The notes beneath the pieces are model-generated. The model saw only the letters and a program-made list of their open reading frames with translations, did not search any database and was not told the origin of the DNA. From Microcaldota archaeon (GTDB lineage Archaea > Micrarchaeota > Micrarchaeia > Micrarchaeales > CABMGC01): DNA of 5,146 nt. The position numbers and the translations under genes were made by a program. The DNA lies in the NCBI GenBank assembly GCA_021850955.1, contig JAJZKH010000060.1, positions 1-5,146 on the forward strand. The letters are read 5' to 3'. Positions 1 to 5,146 of the stretch are shown here, one piece after another (position 1 is the stretch's first letter; every line of letters starts with the position of its first letter).

Positions 1-123
1 TTAGAATTAAACAAGAAGGACTATAACAGGATGAAAATAAACTCTAAAAAGTCATCCAGCAAATTAAAACCGGAAACCACAATAAAAAACATAAAGAAGA
101 GGATTGAAGAGCTGTTAAAGTAA
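1..123 (+). CDS. C-terminal fragment of a gene, possibly a GT-B glycosyltransferase
   Basis: The first base is in an open frame that runs 40 codons to a TAA stop at 121-123; the start lies outside the window. The visible peptide is highly basic and ends in an amphipathic helix (TTIKNIKKRIEELLK). The pattern of 'NKKDYNRM' followed by a basic stretch and a final helix resembles the extreme C-terminus of GT4-type glycosyltransferases, where a 'sxxxxxxM.xxA' helix is followed by a last helix that packs back on the N-terminal domain. This assignment rests on a weak pattern and on the glycosyltransferase-rich neighbourhood. No catalytic motif is visible. It is the only plus-strand gene in the window and converges on the pseudogene at 115-1048; the two stop codons overlap within nine bases, so little or no terminator space exists between them. 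Confidence 0.55.
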   Translation, partial: LELNKKDYNRMKINSKKSSSKLKPETTIKNIKKRIEELLK

Positions 124-1048
124 GAATTTAAGCTTAATTTTTAATTTAGCGTGAAGATTCTGGTAAAAAGCTCCAAAGTAATCTAGGTTTTCCTTAGAAG
201 TAGAGTCTGCATAAAAAAGAACAACATTTTTCGTCAGAAACTTTATTCGTTTTATGTTTAACATATAAAGTTTAGCTATTATTGAGTTTGAGATTTTTGT
301 AGGCACCCTGCTAAAATAAAGATCAGATCCATAGTCTGATGGATTTATACCTATTTTACTGGGATCTACAAAATTTACATTGTCTAGTATAAAATGTGAA
401 TTTAAAAGATAACTTGAATAACTATAGACTTTTTTATTGGCTAATTTTAAGTACACAAAAGCAAGATTTATCAGGAGTTTACCTTGCATAGTATTTGTGA
501 TTAAACCTTCTTTGATGTTATACCCTCGGATATTATCCTGTCTCTATGATACTTGAAGCCCTGCAGCATACTTAAAAATCCCTTTTGCATAACGGGTCTC
601 ACGCTTTGGGGTTATGGCGTTCTTTGAATACAATGCAGGAACAAAGTACACTTTTACTCCCTTGCTTATCGCCCTGGCAATAAGCTCTATACCCTCCTTC
701 ATTTGAATCTATCCAATTTCCTATTTTTTCCATTGTGGCTCTGCTGCAGAAATCTGACTGCGAGAAAAGGCTGCCATCTTCATAGTTTTTTAATGTGTAA
801 TATACTATTTTTGACAGAGATCGGAGTAAACTGTGTCAAAATCAACTGTGAAACGATGTTTCCTTTTGTGTTGTTAAAAGCGATCTGTCTCCTTTCCCGG
901 TGCATTTTTCTTGTATTATTGTTATATTTAGATACTTCTTTTGATAGTCTTTCAATATTTCATATGTTCCGTCTGTAGAATAGTTGTGGACCATAACTAT
1001 CTCAAAATTATCTTTGAAGTCCTTGAACTGGCTTATTATTGAATCCAG
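115..1048 (-). pseudogene. Degraded GT2 family glycosyltransferase (GT-A fold), multiple frameshifts and a nonsense codon
   Basis: Reading the minus strand in shifting frames gives one continuous GT2 protein of about 310 residues. Order: 1048-891 encodes LDSIISQFKDF...FEIVMVHNYSTDGTYEIL, the GT-A Rossmann half with the D/N-x-STDGT motif. Then 890-844 encodes RQIAFNNTKGNIVSQ; 843-about 812 encodes DFDTVYSDL with the metal-binding DxD; about 812-694 encodes KIVYYTLKNYEDGS...SDFCSRATMEKIGNWIDSNE; 693-547 encodes IELIARAISKGVKVYFVPALY. Each junction needs a small indel, at about 891, 844, 812 and 694. The last one falls where the GT2 'ED' catalytic-base motif is expected, and that motif is damaged. 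A TAG at 544-546 then interrupts an otherwise open frame that continues to the TAA at 115-117. The N-terminal 'sVviptYN' strand is not recognisable upstream of 1048, so the 5' end is lost or scrambled. The open stretch at 489-115 is only the tail of this relic and not a gene. It lies downstream of the sulfatase-like gene on the same strand and overlaps the convergent gene end by nine bases. The function before decay was probably sugar transfer in surface-glycan assembly; the acceptor is unknown. Confidence 0.88.
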
Positions 1049-1143
1049 AGGCTATCTGTAATTGAATTATGCAACAACCTCTTGAAATTAATAAAAAGAA
1101 ATTGTAAGAATACATACTTGAAGTTTAATAGCAATGTTATGAT

Positions 1144-1160
1144 TAAAAACTACAAAAAAT
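1144..1160 (-). terminator. Possible T-tract terminator downstream of the sulfatase-like gene
   Basis: On the minus strand, about 20 bases past the sulfatase-like stop codon, there is a run of six T followed by GTAG and a run of five T. No convincing hairpin precedes it. Archaeal transcription can end at T-rich tracts without a stem, so this is a reasonable candidate, but in DNA this AT-rich such tracts also occur by chance. The rest of 1049-1181 shows no gene and no recognisable N-terminus for the adjacent pseudogene. Confidence 0.3.
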
Positions 1161-1181
1161 AATAGGAGAGTTATTAAATAA

Positions 1182-2513
1182 TTAATTCTGCTCTGGCAAA
1201 ATAAACTTTTCCTTGCCTTTGAATATGTCCAGTTCATTTATAAGCTCTTTAAATACCTCGCTATTTTCATTTATGGAGATGGATTTGTCTTTATATAAAA
1301 GCTCCTCAACTATGCCATCTGTACCATTTACTGTTAATTTATAATCCTTTTTATAAACGGACTTTCTTACTTTGTCATGTGTTTTTTTAAAGTATTCCAA
1401 CTTACTACTATAACCTCCTGGCAGATTATTAGATGCTGTTCCATATGCTTCTGAAAATGCCGTCTCTGAAAAAAGCACGGAATCGTCACCGCCTTCCATT
1501 ATACTTTTGATTAGAGAGTATATCTTTACAAGACTCTGGTAACCTTCTTTAGGCTCAAATTTTTTGTTATTTGGGTATTTTATTATTAACGGTATTCTTG
1601 TTAATTCGTCGTACAGATATGTACTGTGAAACATGTAACCATGTTCATTCATGGCTTGGCCATGATCTGATGTTAATATTATCAGAGTATTGTCGTATTT
1701 TCCCGCCTTTTTAAGATTGGATAGAAGTCTACCAATCTGTAAATCTAGATATTCCATTTCAGCTATGTATTCTTTCTTAATTAATGAAACTTGATCTTTG
1801 CTTATCGGTTTTGTTCCCGTTTCATTATCCCATACCCATTTTGATTTAAACTTTCTATATGGTTCATGTACTTCCAAGAAGTTTATAAACATGAAAAACT
1901 TGTCCCTCCAATTGCCATTTTCTAACATTTTATTAGTATTGAACGCCCCTTTATCCAATGGAAAATTATTTACTTTTGACAGCAATCTATCATTTTTCCT
2001 AAACTTAGCGAATTCTATTAATTTATTAAATTTACCACTTTCAATTAATTTTAAAGCTATTTGGAACTGGCTTGCGCCTAGCTCTCTTGCTTCCTGAAAA
2101 GTTTTGCTATTTTTGTTAACTGGGAATGGATCTAAAGATAAAAAGAGATCAAATCCGATATCAAAACCGGCAACTGAAGATAACATTGGGTTATTTGATA
2201 AACCAATAGAGAGGTAACCTTTATTAGAAAGCTCACTTTGTAGCCTAGGGGCTTTCAGCTCAAAATTTAATCTTGCAAGGTCTAAAAGTTTTATTTTTTC
2301 TGTTTCGTGTACGCCGTGCTCGTTTGGATACAATCCTGTGAACAAAGAAATATGCGAAGGGAAAGTCCAAGAAGATGGTGCAATTGCATTATTATACAAA
2401 ACAGAATCCTCTAAAAGCTTATGGATATTTGGTGTTTTTGCTGGTCCACCATATACATCCAGCAATGCCTTATTTAAACTGTCGCAGATTATTAGCAATA
2501 CATTTGGTTCCAT
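1182..2513 (-). CDS. Sulfatase-like hydrolase/transferase of the alkaline phosphatase superfamily
   Basis: This 443-residue protein carries both metal-site halves of the alkaline phosphatase superfamily. The first is at NVLLIICDS (Asp11). The nucleophile region is SSWTFPSHISLFTGLYP (residues 47-63), with Thr50 where classical sulfatases have the formylglycine Cys of C-x-P-x-R and His54 where they have Arg. The C-terminal site is LTSDHGQAMNEHGYMFH (280-296: Asp283, His284, His291, His296). FLEVHEPY (212-219, His216) is the usual central metal/phosphate segment. With Thr in place of Cys it cannot be matured by formylglycine formation, so it is more likely to act on phosphoesters, or as a phosphoryl-group transferase, than as a classical sulfatase; the substrate is unknown. 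No signal peptide or membrane segment is seen, suggesting a cytoplasmic enzyme. ATG 2513 is the first possible start because an in-frame TAA directly precedes it. No Shine-Dalgarno is present, and a TATA-like box lies 27 bases upstream. The frame is intact, unlike both flanking GT2 genes. The family is frequent in archaeal and bacterial surface-polysaccharide loci. Confidence 0.9.
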   Translation of the reverse strand: MEPNVLLIICDSLNKALLDVYGGPAKTPNIHKLLEDSVLYNNAIAPSSWTFPSHISLFTGLYPNEHGVHETEKIKLLDLARLNFELKAPRLQSELSNKGYLSIGLSNNPMLSSVAGFDIGFDLFLSLDPFPVNKNSKTFQEARELGASQFQIALKLIESGKFNKLIEFAKFRKNDRLLSKVNNFPLDKGAFNTNKMLENGNWRDKFFMFINFLEVHEPYRKFKSKWVWDNETGTKPISKDQVSLIKKEYIAEMEYLDLQIGRLLSNLKKAGKYDNTLIILTSDHGQAMNEHGYMFHSTYLYDELTRIPLIIKYPNNKKFEPKEGYQSLVKIYSLIKSIMEGGDDSVLFSETAFSEAYGTASNNLPGGYSSKLEYFKKTHDKVRKSVYKKDYKLTVNGTDGIVEELLYKDKSISINENSEVFKELINELDIFKGKEKFILPEQN

Positions 2514-2535
2514 TTAAAAGATATACATTATTTGC

Positions 2536-2544
2536 TTTTATAAA
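2536..2544 (-). promoter_or_regulatory. Putative archaeal TATA box (TTTATAAAA) of the sulfatase-like gene
   Basis: On the minus strand, TTTATAAAA is centred about 27 bases before the A of the ATG at 2513. This is the distance expected between an archaeal TATA box and a transcription start, so a leaderless message beginning at or next to the ATG would fit; the absence of any Shine-Dalgarno there supports this. The box lies in the 59-base gap after the preceding GT2 gene, so the sulfatase-like gene could be expressed independently of the upstream, frameshifted gene. AT richness makes chance matches common, and no clear BRE is seen. Confidence 0.45.
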
Positions 2545-2572
2545 ATACATTACTAGTAACTTATCTAATATT

Positions 2573-3504
2573 TTATCGTTTATAAGGCTGTGTTAGCCTG
2601 CGATAAGGAAGTTTTGACCCTAATAAATATAAGATAACAAACCCAAATTTTTTAAGGCTTGTTTTATCAAAGAAGAATTTAATATTAAGGTTTTTTAAAA
2701 CATCACAAATTATTTTTATTTTTGGCACACAAAGCTTTATATCTGCATCGATAGTAGAAAATAAACAAACTTGCTTTAGCAAAAGCATTGCTATTTTATT
2801 ATTCTTCCTTTCTATAATTTCTAATAGGTAATTTAATGTTGGCAATTCAATTAATTCATGGTAATCCTTAAAACCCGTATTAAAAGCAGTAGTATTATTA
2901 CCATGTATCCTGTAGAATGTTAATCTATTCTTGTCCTCATAGAAATCAACTTTATCTAAAATAGATACAATTTCCATAAATAGATCTTGGTCAGTTTTAA
3001 GATTAACCAAAGATTTTTTATGCTTAATAACAATATTCTTTAAAATAGCAATAGAACTAAGATTAGAACTGACATGTATCTTGTGTATATTGCTTAAATT
3101 TGAATAGTTTAGTCTATACCCTAAATTTTCATCAATAGAAATAAACTTATTTTTATTTTCCATTTCATTATGATAAAACCCAACTTTGTATACATTGAAT
3201 ATCTTGAGTATCCTTGCTAACTTATATTTGCTGAAGGTATCGTCGTCATCTAAAAATACTAGTATTCTGCCTTTCGATTTTCGGGCAGATATATATATTC
3301 GCCAACTGATTTCTCTTTTTCTAGTATGCTTATTACCCCATTATTTTTAATGTAATTGTCTATTTTTGTGTCCTTAAAGTTTTTAATGCAGATTATCTCA
3401 TATTTGTTTCTCGGTACTGTTTGGTTTACAGCAGACTGCAATGCATCTAACAAAAATTCTTTTCGGTTATATGCAGTGACTATAACAGATAGCAGCGGTT
3501 TCAT
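2573..3504 (-). pseudogene. GT2 family glycosyltransferase, split by a frameshift at a TA repeat (pseudogene or switchable gene)
   Basis: The first part (ATG at 3504) begins PLLSVIVTAYNRKEFL, the GT2 N-terminal strand, followed by QSAVNQT and YEIICIKNFKDTKID. Just after KSVGEYI the frame breaks and ends at a TAG, after 81 residues in all. The other frame takes over exactly there with SARKSKGRILVFLDDDDTF (metal-binding Asp cluster at 3239-3250), then VYKVGFYHNE, KTDQDLFM (likely the catalytic-base region) and FYRIHGNNTTAFN, ending at 2573. Deleting one TA unit from the repeat at 3289-3298 joins both parts into a normal GT2 protein of about 309 residues with no other lesion. The ATG at 3163 is internal to the domain and is not a real start. 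The YEII..KNFKD / DDDD / FYHN pattern is a subtype I associate with archaea. The likely role is transfer of a nucleotide-activated sugar to a lipid- or protein-linked glycan. The start lies three bases after the stop of the preceding gene, with no evident Shine-Dalgarno, so the two are probably co-transcribed. As written, the protein is cut before its Asp cluster and would be inactive. Confidence 0.87.
3289..3298. repeat. (AT)5 dinucleotide repeat at the GT2 frame break
   Basis: Ten bases of pure alternating AT lie inside the GT2 coding sequence, exactly at the point where the conserved reading frame changes. Loss of one unit restores the frame, giving GEYI-SARKSKGRILVF, which is the expected strand before the Asp cluster. 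Such repeats are prone to slippage in replication. Confidence 0.85.
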
Positions 3505-3507
3505 AAA

Positions 3508-4485
3508 CTACAAACTTTGTATTTCTCGGATTATATTTTCTCTTACAATATACGCTTGTTTATCGAGTAAATCCCGCATTATCTTCGGATGTTTATTGAT
3601 GTTTACATATTTAATTGAGTAATGATCAGCGTTACCCCCCCCCTTATTGCCTATCTCATCAGCAAATTCTTTTTGAAGATTATAGTAAAATTCATTAACG
3701 CTTAGATTCCTTTTTTCTAATTTTTTTATCCTTTCATACATATTTTTATACATGTCAAAACCATATACCTTCGAATGCGATTTAAACTTTTCTTTTATCG
3801 TTTTAGGGAATATCCAATTATACCTAAAAATGGGATTATGAATTGGCACCAAAGTCATATGTCTCATCCTAAAAATCTCCCGCTGAAGCATAAACGCAGA
3901 GCTCTGTTCAAATTGTCTATACCAATAAAATCTTTTTGCTTCATTCTTTATGAACTCCATAAAAGTAACATCTTTCGTTGAAGCAAAGGAGGTCCCATCC
4001 CCTAAAACATGTAGGTTCTTGTTCAATTTGGCCAATCTCATAAAAAATGCACTTGTAAAGAAATATGGGCCAGAAAACCTTAAATAAGGCAAGGAATACA
4101 ATTCAAAATTCGGCCAATATTCAGGTATTTGCCTAAGTTCTTCGTAACTTTGCTCATGCGCTATCTCATTGCTCTGAAGTTCGAATACATAATTTTTGCT
4201 ACGTTCTTTTAATTTAACTACGTCCAATGCTGAATCAAAAGCCTTGCCTATCGTTTGGCCCGCTTTTATATATTTTTTACTGTAATCCCATTCCTTTTTT
4301 ATTATTTTTATTTTCTTATTTTTTGATAGCCTTTCGAGGATATTTTGGGTTCCATCGCTAGAAAACCCATCTAATATGTATAACTTATCCCCCCAGTTTA
4401 AAAATGAGTAGATAGACTCCAAAAAAGGATAACCTTGGGAAAGCGGATTTCTAATAGCACTTATACCTATTATTTTATAATTCAT
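3508..4485 (-). CDS. GT-A-like (GT2-related) glycosyltransferase, LQ(A/S)(D/N)E type
   Basis: This intact 325-residue protein starts KIIGISAIRNPLSQGYPFLESI and has WGDKLYILDGFSSDGTQNIL at 31-50, the GT-A nucleotide-sugar fold with a DGFSSDGT motif. FELQSNEIAHE (101-111) sits where GT2 enzymes have DxD; in the related group I recall this segment as LQA(D/N)E..HE, so metal coordination may rest on Glu107. FSGPYFF, VLGDGTSF (160-167) and a C-terminal HPKIMRDLL (299-307) also match that group. No membrane segment is present. It probably transfers a sugar during surface-glycan assembly; donor and acceptor cannot be read from the sequence. The ATG at 4485 follows the stop of the upstream GT4-like gene by one base and is preceded by AGAGG. 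The next gene starts three bases after its stop, so all three look like one operon. A G9 run (GNKGGGNAD, residues 279-287) lies 39 codons before the stop; a one-base change there would replace the conserved C-terminus. Confidence 0.85.
   Translation of the reverse strand: MNYKIIGISAIRNPLSQGYPFLESIYSFLNWGDKLYILDGFSSDGTQNILERLSKNKKIKIIKKEWDYSKKYIKAGQTIGKAFDSALDVVKLKERSKNYVFELQSNEIAHEQSYEELRQIPEYWPNFELYSLPYLRFSGPYFFTSAFFMRLAKLNKNLHVLGDGTSFASTKDVTFMEFIKNEAKRFYWYRQFEQSSAFMLQREIFRMRHMTLVPIHNPIFRYNWIFPKTIKEKFKSHSKVYGFDMYKNMYERIKKLEKRNLSVNEFYYNLQKEFADEIGNKGGGNADHYSIKYVNINKHPKIMRDLLDKQAYIVRENIIREIQSL
3635..3643. repeat. Nine-base C/G homopolymer inside a glycosyltransferase gene
   Basis: The plus strand shows C9 (G9 in the coding strand), encoding the end of Lys282 and three glycines (283-285). 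In this AT-rich window it is by far the longest G/C run. The frame is open at this length, so the gene is 'on' as written. Confidence 0.9.
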
Positions 4486-4486
4486 T

Positions 4487-5146
4487 TTATCCTCTATTTG
4501 AAGTTAATTCATTTATTATATTTATGTATTCCATAATCATTTTTTCCAATGTAAATTTTTCAGCAAGATTTGTGGCATTTCTTCCAATTTGTGCCATTTT
4601 ATCCTCCGACATGTTAAAAATTTCTAGCAATTTATCAGCTATTTTGTCTGGAGCTGGCTCTGTGAAAAACCCGTTTTCACCGTCTATTATTATCTCCTCG
4701 GAGCTAGGGTTTTTTGTTGTCAAAAATATTGATCCGATGGATAAAGTCTCTGCCATCACAGCGCTAAGATTTTCTTTTTCTGATGTTTGCAGAACTACCA
4801 CCGCATTTTTAATAAAATAATATTTTTCTTCATCAGACACAAAACCTACAATCTTTACAAATTCTTCTAGGTTCAATCTTTTAACCATTCTCTCATACAG
4901 CTCTTTATCTGGGCCCTTTCCTGCAATTACATAAATGAAATTTTTGTACTTTTTACTTAGAGTGGCAACTGCTTCTATAGCTAATGACAGCTTTTTTTGT
5001 TTCTCTTCTAATCTTCCTACGCTAAATATTATTTTTTTACTTAAATCCAAATTAAACCTCTTTAGTATATCTTTATCCAAAGCATATTCTTCTAGTTTTA
5101 TTCCGGGGTAAACTAATTTTAAATTTTTTGAATCGTATTTTTTATT
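4487..5146 (-). CDS. GT-B (GT4-like) glycosyltransferase, C-terminal 219 residues
   Basis: The frame is open to the right edge of the window, so the gene continues outside it; TTG 5080 is not a credible start because the family pattern VYPGIKLEEY (the 'iPNGvd' hinge) lies upstream of it in frame. Visible motifs of the GT-B C-terminal domain, which binds the nucleotide-sugar donor, are: KIIFSVGRLEEKQKKLSLAIEA (the Gly-Arg...Lys phosphate-binding segment), YVIAGKGPDKELYERMVKRL, VKIVGFVSDEEKYYFIKNA, and VLQTSEKENLSAVMAETLSIGSIFL, which holds the E-x7-E motif (usually 'EgfglxxlEA'). EEIIIDGENGFF is the typical following segment. The frame ends in TAA one base before the ATG of the next gene, and its final codons (AAT AGA GGA) supply that gene's AGAGG ribosome binding site, so the two are translationally close. 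The sugar and acceptor are unknown. Confidence 0.92.
   Translation of the reverse strand, partial: NKKYDSKNLKLVYPGIKLEEYALDKDILKRFNLDLSKKIIFSVGRLEEKQKKLSLAIEAVATLSKKYKNFIYVIAGKGPDKELYERMVKRLNLEEFVKIVGFVSDEEKYYFIKNAVVVLQTSEKENLSAVMAETLSIGSIFLTTKNPSSEEIIIDGENGFFTEPAPDKIADKLLEIFNMSEDKMAQIGRNATNLAEKFTLEKMIMEYINIINELTSNRG
4491..4495 (-). promoter_or_regulatory. Ribosome binding site AGAGG of the 325-residue glycosyltransferase
   Basis: AGAGG on the minus strand ends five bases before the ATG at 4485 and lies within the last codons of the upstream gene. It is the only convincing Shine-Dalgarno-like site in the window; the sulfatase-like gene and the split GT2 gene lack one. It supports ATG 4485 as the start. 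Confidence 0.5.

Noticed and set aside
115..489. Stand-alone 124-residue hypothetical protein on the minus strand
   Set aside because: The frame is open upstream to a TAG at 544-546, and beyond it in the same frame lies clear GT2 sequence (GVKVYFVPALY), so this is the tail of the pseudogene.
703..978. 91-residue plus-strand reading frame
   Set aside because: It lies antisense to the GT2 pseudogene, has no family resemblance and no ribosome binding site; its Cys/Leu/Phe-rich composition is typical of a shadow frame.
1049..1181. Possible N-terminal GT2 remnant near 1101-1106 (a Tyr-Asn pair in one minus frame)
   Set aside because: The match is two residues long, lacks the hydrophobic strand expected before it and is in AT-rich DNA; it is too weak to extend the pseudogene.
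1798..2097. Plus-strand reading frames at 1798-2097, 2375-2596, 3356-3622, 3775-3981 and 4524-4820
   Set aside because: All are antisense to well-supported minus-strand genes and show no domain or motif of their own.
2573..3163. Separate 196-residue gene starting at ATG 3163
   Set aside because: The frame continues upstream to 3289 with the GT2 Asp cluster and FYHN motif, so the ATG is internal to a broken GT2 gene.
3287..3300. AT repeat as a promoter TATA box
   Set aside because: It lies inside conserved GT2 coding sequence, and no credible gene start follows at promoter distance on either strand.
4487..5080. Complete 197-residue gene starting with TTG at 5080
   Set aside because: It corresponds only to the C-terminal GT-B domain, and the in-frame hinge motif VYPGIKLEEY lies upstream; the gene runs off the window.
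1..5146. CRISPR arrays, tRNA/rRNA genes, insertion sequences or terminal inverted repeats
   Set aside because: I saw no regularly spaced repeats, cloverleaf-like segments, transposase motifs or paired inverted ends; decay of the GT2 gene appears to be by small indels and not by element insertion.

Overview
This window is AT-rich. It carries a glycan-assembly gene cluster that reads almost entirely on the minus strand. I think an archaeon is the likeliest source (moderate confidence; Thermoplasmata-like or a DPANN/Micrarchaeota-like lineage are guesses). The reasons are: the GT2 family types resemble ones I associate with archaeal S-layer/surface glycosylation loci (a YEII..KNFKD...DDDD...GFYHN type and a GKGRQIAF...DFDTVYSD type); ATA (Ile) and AGA/AGG (Arg) codons are frequent; Shine-Dalgarno sites are mostly absent; and a TATA-like box sits about 27 bases before a start codon that has no ribosome binding site, as in leaderless archaeal transcripts. 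An AT-rich bacterium cannot be excluded from sequence alone.

Layout in minus-strand transcription order, from the right edge. (1) 5146-4487 is the C-terminal half of a GT-B (GT4-like) glycosyltransferase whose start lies outside the window. (2) 4485-3508 is an intact 325-residue GT-A-like glycosyltransferase of the LQ(A/S)(D/N)E type, with a G9 homopolymer inside its coding sequence. (3) 3504-2573 is a GT2 glycosyltransferase split into two reading frames exactly at a TA dinucleotide repeat; removing one TA unit restores a complete protein of about 309 residues. (4) 2513-1182 is an intact alkaline-phosphatase/sulfatase-superfamily enzyme with Thr in the nucleophile position, probably with its own promoter. 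(5) 1048-115 is a heavily decayed GT2 pseudogene with four frameshifts, one in-frame stop and a missing N-terminus. On the plus strand, 1-123 is the last 40 codons of another gene, converging on and overlapping the end of the pseudogene.

Genes 1 to 3 are separated by 1 and 3 bases and look like one operon that adds successive sugars to a lipid- or protein-linked glycan. The sulfatase-like enzyme would trim or modify that glycan or its phosphate/sulfate esters. The most interesting theme is gene inactivation and potential switching: a dinucleotide-repeat frameshift, a nine-base G run in the neighbouring transferase, and a relic transferase, all in one surface-glycan locus. This could be simple gene decay, repeat-mediated phase variation, or in part sequencing error; the sequence alone cannot decide.
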